DNA from: JAKAXS01 sp965279065
Lineage (GTDB): Bacteria > Pseudomonadota > Alphaproteobacteria > Rhizobiales > Hyphomicrobiaceae
NCBI GenBank assembly: GCA_965279065.1
Contig: OZ257134.1
Location: forward strand, 3,100,001 to 3,164,000
DNA: 64,000 bases
Direction: 5' to 3'
In this document: one piece after another, positions 34,832 through 44,015 of the stretch
Numbering within the stretch: the stretch's first letter is position 1
Layout of the letters: each line of letters opens with the position of its first letter
Notes under the pieces: model-generated
The model's database searches: none
The model's input: only the letters and a program-made list of their open reading frames with translations
Told to the model about the DNA's origin: nothing
Program-made: the position numbers and the translations under genes

Positions 34832-35169
34832 AGAAGCACACTAAGTTTTCAAAGTCCGCTCAGGGTCATTCGCGGTCGTTCGATGCGGCAGATCGAAGTC
34901 TGCTCTTCACTGCGATTCGGACGTGAGCGCCCAGCACGGATGGTCGATTGTCACCGACGTCGGCTATTGGGATCGAGCTGTCACGCAGGGCCATAGCGCG
35001 TCGCGAGGCTGCATGTCGCTTCGTGGCCCTTAGCGACTCCACCATCGGACGGGCTACCCTCGTTCATCAGTTGCTTCGCCTATGGAGGACGCGCGACTGG
35101 CTTCGCCGTTTTTTCGCAAAGCGCCGCCGGCGGGCGGAGCAATGACCGGAGTGATTCCTTTGGCTATTG
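34832..35169. other. gap with no convincing gene
   Basis: 338 bp after the CHAT remnant. A 65-codon frame at 34948-35145 is Arg-rich and has no ribosome site; I see nothing else. Confidence 0.4.
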
Positions 35170-35889
35170 TTAATAGCGGCCAGAACCTTGTTGCCAAAGT
35201 TGATTGACGGCCTGCTGCATGTGGGTCATCGCCAACTCTGGGCCCATGTCGATCTCGTCAAGGCGCTGCACAGTGAAGTATTCGATCTGGCGCGTGCCAT
35301 AGTAGCCCTTGAAGGTACCGACCTCCCCTTCCCAGTAGAGGTGCGGCATCCCGAACTCCATGTTGCGCGACCAAAAGACGTCTGTGCCATCAAGGATCAT
35401 GCAGTCTGGCATGATGATGATTTCTCGCCAGACATAGTTCCAACGGCTCAGCCGGTAGCCCAACCATAGGCCGAAGATCACCATCAACACGGTGGCGGCA
35501 TTGGCGTTCACATGCTCGGCGATGAAGACAGCCGGGAAAAGCGATGCATACATGCCGATAAGCCAAAGAATGAACAGGCCAACATTGCCCCAGAAGCTTC
35601 CGTCATAGGTCAGAAAGCGGATCTCCACTCCACCATCATCGGTGAAGCGTCGAGAGTAATTCTCGTAGGGGTCCGGGCCGTCGTCATAGGCGGCTTGCTC
35701 CGCCGCATGGGCGATCTGTGCGATGCGCGCCGACGCGATACGATCAATTTCGGCGATATCAAAGGATCGCGGTCTGAGGCTGACGTTCGACTGTTCACGT
35801 GGCAAGCGGCAAGGCGTGACGGCTGGCCGCAATCCAGAGATTGCTCCGGACGTCCGGATGGGTGCATCGCTGTGCCTGCGCGTGATCAT
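35170..35889 (-). CDS. two-helix membrane protein, unknown
   Basis: 239 residues from the ATG at 35889; an upstream extension is Arg-rich and not protein-like. A cytoplasmic N-terminal part is followed by two adjacent transmembrane segments (WGNVGLFILWLIGMYASLFPAV and AATVLMVIFGLWLGYRL), then a beta-rich domain with Trp/Tyr (MPHLYWEGEVGTFKGYYG), resembling PH-like membrane domains. The last ~20 codons coincide with a dispersed repeat (35191-35247), so the native C terminus may have been replaced. Function unknown. Confidence 0.6.
   Translation of the reverse strand: MITRRHSDAPIRTSGAISGLRPAVTPCRLPREQSNVSLRPRSFDIAEIDRIASARIAQIAHAAEQAAYDDGPDPYENYSRRFTDDGGVEIRFLTYDGSFWGNVGLFILWLIGMYASLFPAVFIAEHVNANAATVLMVIFGLWLGYRLSRWNYVWREIIIMPDCMILDGTDVFWSRNMEFGMPHLYWEGEVGTFKGYYGTRQIEYFTVQRLDEIDMGPELAMTHMQQAVNQLWQQGSGRY
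35191..35247. repeat. 57-bp dispersed repeat, copy B
   Basis: Second copy of the element at 24406-24462, here read through as the C-terminal codons of a membrane protein gene on the minus strand (…Glu-Leu-Ala-Met-Thr-His-Met-Gln-Gln-Ala…). Confidence 0.5.
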
Positions 35890-36035
35890 GCGTAAAGCGT
35901 GGCAGAGGCTGGAGGCAGGGTCTAGTTGCTGACCGGAGTTTGCAAAACACTTCAACGCGTTCCGCCGTTGGGGAGGGGATGGTCTCGGCGAACGCCGCCG
36001 CGCCCCTGCGCGGCGGCTTCGCATCGAGAACAAAG

Positions 36036-36524
36036 CTATCCCGGCGCTATGTTTTCAGGCGAAAGGCTGTTGCTTTGTCCCGGTCGAAAGGGCTCGACGC
36101 TTCCTGCGATCAGCTTGCGCCCTAGCGCAGCCGTGCGGTTCCACGCCGACAGCCGAGCGTAGCCTTCCGCGAACCGGGCGTAGCCGTACCAATCGGGACG
36201 CTTTTCGTTTTCAGCCGTCGCTGGGTTTTCGAACAGCACCATTTCGCCTGGACTGAGGTCGAGGCTCGGTGGCGAATCGGCTTCCGCCACCTCGGTGTGC
36301 CGGGCATGGATCGCGCGCTTCAAATCTTCCGGCTCATGCGTGCCGCGCAGGTACATGCGGCCATTCTTGCCGATGCCGCTCCAAACGCGGAAGCTGTGTG
36401 TGATGCCGTCTGAAGCGAGCGCGAAACTGCCGCTAACGGCGGGACGCCGGTTGATAGCATTTGCCGCGGGATCGAAGCGTCCAATCAGTTTCGATGGTGC
36501 CGTGTATGTCGATTGTTCATTCAT
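36036..36524 (-). CDS. hypothetical island protein
   Basis: 162 residues, ATG at 36524 with GAGGAG upstream. Central beta strands THSFRVWSGIGKNGRMYLRG are followed by an acidic linker and a second part with DWYGYARFAEGYARLSAW. No family is recognised. Its stop is 146 bp from the next minus-strand gene; they could share a transcript. Confidence 0.6.
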   Translation of the reverse strand: MNEQSTYTAPSKLIGRFDPAANAINRRPAVSGSFALASDGITHSFRVWSGIGKNGRMYLRGTHEPEDLKRAIHARHTEVAEADSPPSLDLSPGEMVLFENPATAENEKRPDWYGYARFAEGYARLSAWNRTAALGRKLIAGSVEPFRPGQSNSLSPENIAPG

Positions 36525-36629
36525 AGGCTACTCCTCTGTTGTTAATGATCAGAGGATGATAGCTGCGCCTGCGCGGCGCTGTTAGAGGTCAACTTCTTTT
36601 AAAACAATTTTTCGGACTGTTGCGACTGA

Positions 36630-38000
36630 CTAGGCGGGCCACACGTCGCGCATGGCGAGATGAAGCATGATGTTGCCGACGGCGGCCGCCCCAGGCCCTT
36701 CCGTGAACATCAAGATGAGATCAGCCGTGCTAATGGTCTCGTGCTGCATGAGCTGCATGAGCGCGTCGCTAAACGAGGTCACGATCACTTGTAAGACGGC
36801 CTCGCACGACGGTGCTAACCCGGACGCGGCCGATGCGTCGCGCCGGATCATCTGTTGCAGGACCGGCGCGAAGGACACGAGACCGCCTTCCGCAGGAAAA
36901 TTGGCAACAACGTATTGCATGTGCCGCAACAACCGCGGGCGCTGTCGGTCAACGATCGCACGAATTTGCTGACGCTGTTCCGGCTCTGGAAGCGTACGCG
37001 CGGCCTTCAACTCGTCTGCAAGCTCCTGCATGTCGCAATCGGTGTTGTGCCGCCAGATATCCCGCATCAAGCGTTGCAGCGCCCGCTGACCGTTTCCGGA
37101 TTCGATCAATTCTGCGAGATTGTCGGTGAGACCGTCCGGGCGATGGATCGGAAACAGGACCTGTGCATCGCGGATGACCTTGATGTCGTCGGGAGGGTGC
37201 GGCGCAAGAGGATCGATGAAGGTGACGACCGTCTCCGTCGTATTCGCCTTCACGGGTCCTAGATCCGCGGTGAAGCAGAGAGCGCCAAAGAAGGCGGTAT
37301 AGACGTGGGCGTGCGCAGCCTCCGCATCAACCACGATGGCAAGCGTGTGACCGAACGGGAAAGGTTGTTTGGGCAAACCTGGGGGCGGATTGGAGCATTC
37401 CCACCATACGCGTTGCGTGGCACTGGTCCCGCACACGAAGGCTTTGAAGGCGTCAGCCTCGGATTGGCGAGCAAGCGCAGGGAAATAGTTCGCAAAGAAC
37501 GTGAGCGCGATATAGCCGACGGCGCGCAAGCCTTCCGTCCCGCCGATCGACATACGTGGACGAATACCCGCTGGAGGAAGGCGTGATTGAGCCTCCATCG
37601 AGACGCTCTCGATTGTGTACCCGGCCTTACGTTGTTCCGCAATCCAGGCTTCTGCTTCCTGCCGCGTCGCGAAGACGAGAGATTGTGGCTGGCCGTCGCC
37701 TGCCGGGGGCGGCTGCGGGGCTGTGACGAGGGTCAGGCTGTTTCCGCAGAGGCGATAGTCTTGCCCATCCTCATCCGTGACGATCACTGATTTCGCTTCG
37801 CCCGTGTGGTCATTGCGGACGCTCAATAGCGCGTTGATCACACTCAACTGCTCGGCGATCACACTGGCCAATGGTGAAAAGCCGTTATCGTGCTTGCTAC
37901 AGTAAATTCCTCTGTTTGTGCGACGCCCGCCGAGGGACGCGGGAAAGATGTGTTCGCCCGAGCCCGCCGCAAGGCCGCAGACGATGCATGTCTTCGTCAT
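36630..38000 (-). CDS. HNH-like zinc endonuclease protein
   Basis: 456 residues from the ATG at 38000. The N terminus CIVCGLAAGSGEHIFPASLGGR, then IYCSKHDNGFSPL, gives paired Cys and Glu-His followed by Cys-x2-His and Asn, the spacing of HNH/HNH5 domains. The remaining ~380 residues are a helical body with Trp-Trp-Glu-Cys and His-Ala-His motifs but no domain I recognise. A metal-dependent DNA nuclease is likely; such stand-alone HNH proteins on islands are often defence-related. No methylase is near. Confidence 0.65.
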   Translation of the reverse strand: MTKTCIVCGLAAGSGEHIFPASLGGRRTNRGIYCSKHDNGFSPLASVIAEQLSVINALLSVRNDHTGEAKSVIVTDEDGQDYRLCGNSLTLVTAPQPPPAGDGQPQSLVFATRQEAEAWIAEQRKAGYTIESVSMEAQSRLPPAGIRPRMSIGGTEGLRAVGYIALTFFANYFPALARQSEADAFKAFVCGTSATQRVWWECSNPPPGLPKQPFPFGHTLAIVVDAEAAHAHVYTAFFGALCFTADLGPVKANTTETVVTFIDPLAPHPPDDIKVIRDAQVLFPIHRPDGLTDNLAELIESGNGQRALQRLMRDIWRHNTDCDMQELADELKAARTLPEPEQRQQIRAIVDRQRPRLLRHMQYVVANFPAEGGLVSFAPVLQQMIRRDASAASGLAPSCEAVLQVIVTSFSDALMQLMQHETISTADLILMFTEGPGAAAVGNIMLHLAMRDVWPA

Positions 38001-38281
38001 GCCGACAGAATGCCGAGCCGAAGAAGCAAATTCAAGGACCACTGCCCCTCGCGCCCGGACACGAATTATGGCCAAACACGGGCACTGTCACGCCACTGAC
38101 ACGCAACCTTCGCAGAGCGCAAACGTCACGCAGTGTCGAATTGACGGAAAGCCGTGTCGCGCCTCAACGTACGTGCGCGGGGGATCACGGTGCGGCGTGA
38201 AGATTATTCGTGAGGGCGACGTCGGAAGCGCTGTTCTCGTGTCCCAATTAATAGAGGCCAATCTCCAACGTTGGGGTGCGT

Positions 38282-38863
38282 ATGGCGATCGATTGGGACC
38301 GGCTGCTTGGGGCGTTACGCGCCGAGTTCGCCTTGCACGGGGGGACCGAGCCAAGCCTGGAGGGCTGCTCGGCCGAGGATATCATCCAGTTTGTGCTGAT
38401 GCGGATGCGCGCCGTCGAAACGGGCGGACAATGGTCCGACAGGTTGACCGCGCGTGAGACGGCACAGGATGCCGAGATGCTCGGAAGGCTTGGGTGTTAC
38501 GAAGACGCGCTTCAATGTGCGCGGGCGTTTTACTTACTTCGACGCGATGCGCTGCGCCGCGGGGCAACCCGACACGCGGCCATGCGAACGCCGGAAAATT
38601 TTCCACCGGGTAATGTCGTGGACGTTCTTGAGCAGCTCGGAGAGAAGCAGGAAACCGACGTCTTCATGACTGCCCTTAAGACGGACCGTGGAGCGGATGC
38701 GGAGGCGCTCCGCTTCATCAACGCCATCATCGACGGCAAGCTCGATGAGCTGCCATGGAAAGGCAAGGACCTTACCCGCATTCGCCGCCGTGTGTGCCAG
38801 GCGGCAGAGCGCGTGGTCAGTCAATTGCGATTGAGCCGAAAGCAGGGCACGAAGATTGAATAG
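38282..38863 (+). CDS. hypothetical protein
   Basis: 193 residues from ATG 38282; GTG 38276 in the same frame is possible. The protein is helical and charged (SAEDIIQFVLMRMRAVETGG, ARAFYLLRRDALRRGA, LTRIRRRVCQAAERVVSQLRLSRK). It lies 50 bp before the AAA/M41 gene on the same strand and is probably in one transcript. No family recognised. Confidence 0.55.
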   Translation: MAIDWDRLLGALRAEFALHGGTEPSLEGCSAEDIIQFVLMRMRAVETGGQWSDRLTARETAQDAEMLGRLGCYEDALQCARAFYLLRRDALRRGATRHAAMRTPENFPPGNVVDVLEQLGEKQETDVFMTALKTDRGADAEALRFINAIIDGKLDELPWKGKDLTRIRRRVCQAAERVVSQLRLSRKQGTKIE

Positions 38864-38913
38864 CAACGATGCGGACAGGATGGAATGTGCGGGGATCAGG
38901 AAAGGAGCGCGCC

Positions 38914-41244
38914 ATGACCGATGGCGTCGACAGAGACGAGCGAGGACCAGCGAGCTCGGTGCAAGGCGCCGACTTCGCGCGGGTTCTAGCTTATGCGCGA
39001 CGTTCATGCCGGTCAGCACCCCGCAAGGAAGTCGACGATTGGTCGGCCTTGGAAGCGGGCGTGCTGGGTGACATGTCTGGATTACCTGGCGAGGAGTACG
39101 CTCTGCGTGCCTTTCTACGCCAACAACTCGGCTCCGACGTCTTCGAATCCTGGTTCGCGCGCCTTCGTTGGGAAGGCGTGATGGAAAAAAATCTCATCCT
39201 CTCTGTGCCGGCCGGGTTTGTAAGGAGCTGGATCAAGTCGCACTTCGCCAAGGAACTTTATTCGGCGTGCAAGGGGCTATTCCCGGCGATCCGAGACGTA
39301 AAGCTTGTTGTACGCAACACCGACCACCCGCGCGGCCGGTTTTGCGTGAAGGGCCTTATGAAGTGGTTCGATTGCCGCCGGGGCTATGGCTTCATCGCCC
39401 CCTTCGACGAGCTACCGGACGTCTTCATCTGCCTTGAGGATGTTCAACGTGCGAATGTTCGGCGTCTTCTTAAAGATACCCCTGTGTTCGCGCAGGTCGA
39501 GCGTACCGCCAAGGGCCTTCGCGTGGTGGCGCTCGACGCGGCCGATGAAGATGCCATCGATCCCGAGGCACGGCCTTTTCCGAAGGCTTTGCCGAAAACG
39601 GAGTGCGGCTGGTTGCCCGCCCGGTGCATATCATTCGACGACCGTCGCCGCAGTGGCGTGCTGCTGCCAATGGCGGGCAAACCCGCGATCGAAGTGTCAG
39701 GCGATGTCTTGCAACACTACGGCATCGTCCAGTTTGAAGAGCACAGCATCTACGACGTCAAATGGGGGATAGGCCCGCACGGATGCGTAGCGGTTGCCAT
39801 TCGCCCCTGCCGTGATCAAGGGGTCTACGAAGAGTTCGAGGAGGTCGATGATTTGGGTATGGCAAAGACGGAAACCCGTGACACGTCTGCATCGTCCCGC
39901 GATGTGCTGCGTCCGACAACCCCTCTCCTTCGCGATTTGGCGGGTATGGATGATGCGCGTCGATGGGGTGAAGACCTTGCGCGCGATATCAAGCTTTATC
40001 GGCATGAGCGTCTCAACTGGGAGGATGTTGATCCCGGTGTGGTTCTGCATGGCCTTCCCGGTACCGGTAAGACCACTTTTGCCAAAGCACTTGCCGCAAC
40101 TTGCAAGATTCCCTTGATTGCGGCTTCCTACACGAAATGGCAGCAATCCGGCTCGGGGCATCTGGGCAATGTGCTCAGCGCCATGGAAGCGGATTTCGCA
40201 ACGGCCAAGCTCAATGCGCCCTGCATCCTCTTCATCGACGAACTGGACACCATCCCCAAGCGGGGCGCGACGGCCCGTATTGATGATTGGTGGGTATCCA
40301 TCGTCAACGCGCTGTTGGAGAAAATGGACGGGATTGCGGGAAGACCCGGCGTGGTCATCGTGGGCGCGTGCAATGATCCGCGCGGATTGGATCCGGCCCT
40401 GATCCGTGCCGGACGATTGGATCGCAAGATCGCGATTCCGATGCCAAGCGTCGACGCTCTAGCAACCATCCTTGCTCTGCATCTCGGTTCGGATGCCGAG
40501 CGCATCGAAGATGTAAAAGGGATCGCGATGCTCTGCGCGGGGATGTCTGGAGCCGACATCGTGCAATTGGTGCGGGAGGCGCGGCGCGCCAACCGCAAGA
40601 AAACTCTTCCGTTCTCGCGCGAAGACTTCCTGGACGTGCTCGACAAGCGCTTTAGCGAATACAGTGTCGAGTTGAAGTGGCGCATTGCGGTGCACGAGGC
40701 CGGTCATGCGCTCGTAGCCATTGCGACGGGCAACGACAAAGACGTATCCATTGCGCTTGGCGGCCGCGACGGGATCGGCGGTCGGCTGAACCTAGCTTTC
40801 GAGAACACGTCAAGTCTCACGCGTAAAGCGTTAGACGAGCGACTGATGCTCTTGCTTGCTGGAAGGGCCGCCGAACAGGTGGTGCTTGGCAACGTGAGTG
40901 GCGGCGCAGGCGGCGCGGCTGATTCCGATCTCGCGCGCGCCACCCAGCTCGCACTGGAAATTGTAAGCAAGCTTGGGCTTGGTGACGATGAAAGCCTAGT
41001 CTGGTATGGGCCCTCTGTGACTGATATCCCGTTGTTGCTGGAGCGAATGATCTCGGACCAGGTGCGCAAGATCCTCGATAATGCATATCAACGCGCGCTT
41101 AATCTGGTCCATATGCATGACGATACCATTCAACACGTCGCGACCGTACTTCTGGAGCGCCGGGCGCTAGCGCGCGAGGATCTGCTGCAGCTGATCGACG
41201 ACAGGGGCACGAGTGCCAGTACGCACGAAGAGGCATGCTCATGA
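38914..41244 (+). CDS. DnaA_N-like / cold-shock / AAA / M41 peptidase fusion
   Basis: 776 residues from ATG 38914 with AAGGAG seven bases before. Residues ~55-130 (LRAFLRQQLGSDVFESWFARLRW… VRSWIKSHFAKEL) resemble the DnaA N-terminal domain. Residues ~145-190 (LMKWFDCRRGYGFIAPFDELPDVFI) are a cold-shock domain. From ~340 a FtsH-type AAA module has Walker A GLPGTGKTT (~380), Walker B CILFIDELDT (~437) and the Arg-finger region LDPALIRAGRLDRK. The M41 zinc motif HEAGH is at ~594, with the third ligand Asp in ADSDLARAT. No transmembrane helix is present, unlike FtsH. It may be a soluble ATP-dependent protease recruited to nucleic acid. Confidence 0.8.
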   Translation: MTDGVDRDERGPASSVQGADFARVLAYARRSCRSAPRKEVDDWSALEAGVLGDMSGLPGEEYALRAFLRQQLGSDVFESWFARLRWEGVMEKNLILSVPAGFVRSWIKSHFAKELYSACKGLFPAIRDVKLVVRNTDHPRGRFCVKGLMKWFDCRRGYGFIAPFDELPDVFICLEDVQRANVRRLLKDTPVFAQVERTAKGLRVVALDAADEDAIDPEARPFPKALPKTECGWLPARCISFDDRRRSGVLLPMAGKPAIEVSGDVLQHYGIVQFEEHSIYDVKWGIGPHGCVAVAIRPCRDQGVYEEFEEVDDLGMAKTETRDTSASSRDVLRPTTPLLRDLAGMDDARRWGEDLARDIKLYRHERLNWEDVDPGVVLHGLPGTGKTTFAKALAATCKIPLIAASYTKWQQSGSGHLGNVLSAMEADFATAKLNAPCILFIDELDTIPKRGATARIDDWWVSIVNALLEKMDGIAGRPGVVIVGACNDPRGLDPALIRAGRLDRKIAIPMPSVDALATILALHLGSDAERIEDVKGIAMLCAGMSGADIVQLVREARRANRKKTLPFSREDFLDVLDKRFSEYSVELKWRIAVHEAGHALVAIATGNDKDVSIALGGRDGIGGRLNLAFENTSSLTRKALDERLMLLLAGRAAEQVVLGNVSGGAGGAADSDLARATQLALEIVSKLGLGDDESLVWYGPSVTDIPLLLERMISDQVRKILDNAYQRALNLVHMHDDTIQHVATVLLERRALAREDLLQLIDDRGTSASTHEEACS

Positions 41245-41486
41245 GTATCGGAAGACCAAAGGCTATTTTTTCTGGCTTCGCAGTTGGCATCGGTCTCGTG
41301 GGGGCAAGTCTGGCTGGCTGCTCAGCGATAGATAGCGGCCTTTGCAAGATCATGCCGTGCGACAAAGACCCCATAATATATGAACCTGTGAACCCCGACC
41401 GGCCCGCACCGAGCGATGAAGCTGTCCTTGAAGGACTGAGGAAAGCGCGACAGGCGGAAGTGGCCCGGCAGGCGAATGGCAATTAG
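41241..41486 (+). CDS. small lipoprotein
   Basis: 81 residues from ATG 41241, overlapping the AAA/M41 stop as ATGA. A lipobox LAGC follows a hydrophobic segment (SGFAVGIGLVGASLAGC), so the mature protein would be acylated at that Cys. The short mature part is charged. Coupling to the AAA/M41 gene suggests a shared process, although one product is cytosolic and the other exported. Confidence 0.65.
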   Translation: MSIGRPKAIFSGFAVGIGLVGASLAGCSAIDSGLCKIMPCDKDPIIYEPVNPDRPAPSDEAVLEGLRKARQAEVARQANGN

Positions 41487-41537
41487 GTACGCGCGTATCT
41501 TTAAATGAGTACGTCACTCTTCGACAACTCTGAGAGA

Positions 41538-42467
41538 TTAGGCTGCGACGGGCATTCCCAGAACGTCGGCGAGATTTGCAACGAGCCCGGCGCGTCGCTC
41601 CGCCGTCAGGAGACCGAGATTTTGCTGACGCCATAGCACCGCCGGAAGGTTCTGCGCGCCGTCCACGCCGAGCAAGGGCCAATCGGGCTCGCCCCGTTCA
41701 AATGACATCAGGAAGCGGCGATGGGTGACGGGCATATCGCCGACGATGCCCTGGACAATTGCCTCGCGCGCGGCGATCAACGCATCGAGCGGCACGGGAT
41801 CGACGGTCATGCCTTCGAAGCCTCGTGCGTATTCCTGGGCGATGTCCAATCGGTTAGCTCGGAGCACCTCGCCCATCGGCCGGCTGTGGCTAAGCAGATA
41901 GACGATGAATGCGTGTCGCAGCGCGTCGTCAATGCCTTCATTTGCCAAAAGATCGCGCCCATCGAAAAGGTCGCGCGGATGCTGGCGATCAAGCGCGGCG
42001 ACCAGCTTGCCGCCGTAAAGATCGGCGAAGGACAAGACCCTAATCTCGGCAAAGCCGAATTCCGCCTCGACGGCATTTGACACGGCGCGCAGCGTAGGGT
42101 CGAACACGCAGCCGCGCATGACTGGGGTCACCTCGACGATCGTCTGCACGCCGCCGGCGCGCACGAACAGCTTGGTGACTGCGCCTTCGATGGCGAGTGC
42201 GCTCTCGACGACCTCTGACTGCAGAATGGTCTGGCGAATGTTCGCCGCGATACGCTTGAGCGCCGCGTCGATGGCAGCGAGCGATTGCGGCCGCGGCTGT
42301 ACGGGGGTGTAGGTGAGGTCGATATCGACCGAAAGGCGCGGCATATTTCGGACAAACAGATTGATAGCGGTTCCGCCCTTCAGCGCGAAGCAATCTTCTT
42401 CAGCGACCAACGGAAGCACGCGGATCAGCAAGGCGACCTGGTTGCGGTATGCCTCATTGAACGCCAT
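41538..42467 (-). CDS. abiEii: AbiEii/AbiGii-type nucleotidyltransferase toxin
   Basis: 309 residues. The nucleotidyltransferase signature is ALKGGTAINLF followed by LSVDIDLTY, the Gly-Gly-(Ser/Thr) and Asp-x-Asp pair of DNA polymerase beta-type transferases; FADLYGGKLVAALDRQHPRDLFD is the AbiEii family segment. Such toxins cause reversible growth arrest, and relatives transfer nucleotides to tRNA acceptor ends. It overlaps the antitoxin gene by 14 nt. Confidence 0.88.
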   Translation of the reverse strand: MAFNEAYRNQVALLIRVLPLVAEEDCFALKGGTAINLFVRNMPRLSVDIDLTYTPVQPRPQSLAAIDAALKRIAANIRQTILQSEVVESALAIEGAVTKLFVRAGGVQTIVEVTPVMRGCVFDPTLRAVSNAVEAEFGFAEIRVLSFADLYGGKLVAALDRQHPRDLFDGRDLLANEGIDDALRHAFIVYLLSHSRPMGEVLRANRLDIAQEYARGFEGMTVDPVPLDALIAAREAIVQGIVGDMPVTHRRFLMSFERGEPDWPLLGVDGAQNLPAVLWRQQNLGLLTAERRAGLVANLADVLGMPVAA

Positions 42468-43293
42468 TGAGAGTCTCCGGGACGGTGATCAAATATTTCG
42501 GGTCGAGCTTCCCACCTTTGATTAGGCTGCGCTTGCCCTTGCCGAGATCAATGGCCGACCTGTCGAGGTGCTTTGCCCATGGATGCGCGTGGCGATCGGT
42601 GAAGTAAAAGAAGAGACGTTTGACCTTCACGCTGCGGCATTGACCAAGAAGGTGTTGCAGCCGTCGCGGGCTGAGACTGACCAATCCCTGCGCCAGCATG
42701 TCCGCCTGATGGAAGGTTTCGCGGTTGGGTAGCTCGTCGAGGAGTTCTAAGAAGGCACGCTCCGGGGTCGACAGGATCAGCGGCCAATTCCAGTGGCCCC
42801 AACGTTGCGTCGTGAGACCGCGCATGAACAGCCAGCCGTCCATCGCCTTGTCTGGCCCGGACAGGCTCAGTTGCGGCATCTCCCGCGGCTGTTGGGCGAA
42901 TAGCGGGCGATCGTTGCGATAAGAGAATTTGGTGTCGAGGGGAAGGGCATTGAGCCAGGACGGCGGGCGCGTGGGCCCGTAAAGAAGAACCTGCCTTTGT
43001 GTGTGAGAAAGGTAGTGGGCGAAGCCTTGCAGTTCGAGGGCAGTTCGACCGCCGACGCTGAGTTGCCAGCCCATCAAGGTTTGCAAGGACGTGACGGCCT
43101 GCTGCCAGGACAGGGAGCCGCGCGGCCGACGATAGACGCGGCGCGCCGGTTGCTGCAGCCAGCCCGCGCTGAGGTATTGGCTGCGAAGAGATGTTGAATA
43201 ACCTTTTCCTTCAAGCCACGACGCATCAACCAGCAGGCCCTCCGGCAAATGCTGCTCGATCCAGTTCAACTTAACTTTTTTCCGCTCAGTCAT
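42454..43293 (-). CDS. abiEi: AbiEi-type antitoxin
   Basis: 279 residues from ATG 43293. An N-terminal winged helix (LPEGLLVDASWLEGKGYSTSLRSQYLSAGWLQQPARRVY) precedes the AbiEi body (VGGRTALELQGFAHYLSH, PERAFLELLDELPNRETFHQADML). Family members neutralise AbiEii and repress their own promoter. An inverted repeat covers the start codon here, and no ribosome site precedes the ATG while TATTTT lies seven bases upstream, so the transcript may be leaderless. Confidence 0.88.
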   Translation of the reverse strand: MTERKKVKLNWIEQHLPEGLLVDASWLEGKGYSTSLRSQYLSAGWLQQPARRVYRRPRGSLSWQQAVTSLQTLMGWQLSVGGRTALELQGFAHYLSHTQRQVLLYGPTRPPSWLNALPLDTKFSYRNDRPLFAQQPREMPQLSLSGPDKAMDGWLFMRGLTTQRWGHWNWPLILSTPERAFLELLDELPNRETFHQADMLAQGLVSLSPRRLQHLLGQCRSVKVKRLFFYFTDRHAHPWAKHLDRSAIDLGKGKRSLIKGGKLDPKYLITVPETLNGVQ

Positions 43294-43299
43294 ACTGAG
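43285..43299. promoter_or_regulatory. inverted repeat over the abiEi start
   Basis: CTCAGT and ACTGAG flank the CAT that is the complement of the abiEi ATG. The position fits autorepression by AbiEi, which is known to bind inverted repeats at its promoter. Confidence 0.5.
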
Positions 43300-43547
43300 T
43301 AAAATACAACAATCATAAACACCCGTCAAGTTTACGTATTCACCAAAAAGCTAAGTAAAGTTGCGCAAATAAACAATAAAGCAAACCACTGACGGAACCA
43401 GCCCTCAGTTTAGCGCGTTGAATTTCATGGTATTTAAGCCAAATGCTGGGGAACTTTAAGGCTGCCTTGACCAACTCAGTCTAGAATGACGCATACGGAC
43501 GAGCCAAAGTGGCTTTCCGAGTTTCACTTCTCCAGAGTAGGACGCTT

Positions 43548-43862
43548 ATGACTGGCATTTTTCCAACCAAATCCGAGCGCGCTGCGCGTTCACAATTGGA
43601 CCTGATCATCCGCTGCTTGGTGTTGATCCACCGTGCGGAACCGAGCGATGCGCTGATCAGACGTCTCACCAAGGAATTGCAGGGCACGGTGAGTAACGAG
43701 GACATCATGCGTGCTGACGTGAAGTTTCTGAGACGCGCCGATGCAGCCGTATTGCGGAGCCTTGGCCATTCTGTCCCCGAAGCGCCGGAGAGCGTCACGC
43801 CATGCGCCACGCGGCCCGAAAGCAAATCCGTTACGTCAGTCAAATCGCCGAAGATTGGCTAG
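43548..43862 (+). CDS. hypothetical protein
   Basis: 104 residues from ATG 43548 (AGTAGGA upstream). Mostly helical (SERAARSQLDLIIRCLVLIHRAEPSDALIRRLTKEL). No family recognised. First of three closely packed plus-strand genes. Confidence 0.5.
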   Translation: MTGIFPTKSERAARSQLDLIIRCLVLIHRAEPSDALIRRLTKELQGTVSNEDIMRADVKFLRRADAAVLRSLGHSVPEAPESVTPCATRPESKSVTSVKSPKIG

Positions 43863-43868
43863 GTCGCC

Positions 43869-44015
43869 ATGTGGACATCAGACCCGACAGGCACCGAGCA
43901 GTTGAGCGCACTGTCGCATGAATGCGGGCTATCACCGAACCGCGACGAGTTGCGTACGCTGGCCGCTCGGCTTTCACTCGCCGCCTCATTCATGCTGGGG
44001 ACGGCTCATGGCTGA
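43869..44015 (+). CDS. small hypothetical protein
   Basis: 48 codons, ATG 43869, six bases after the previous stop; its stop overlaps the next gene by 8 nt. Sequence ends in a helix LRTLAARLSLAASFMLG. The tight spacing supports a real coupled gene, but nothing else does. Confidence 0.4.
   Translation: MWTSDPTGTEQLSALSHECGLSPNRDELRTLAARLSLAASFMLGTAHG

Noticed and set aside
34948..35145. 65-codon Arg-rich ORF
   Set aside because: No start signal and unlike a protein.
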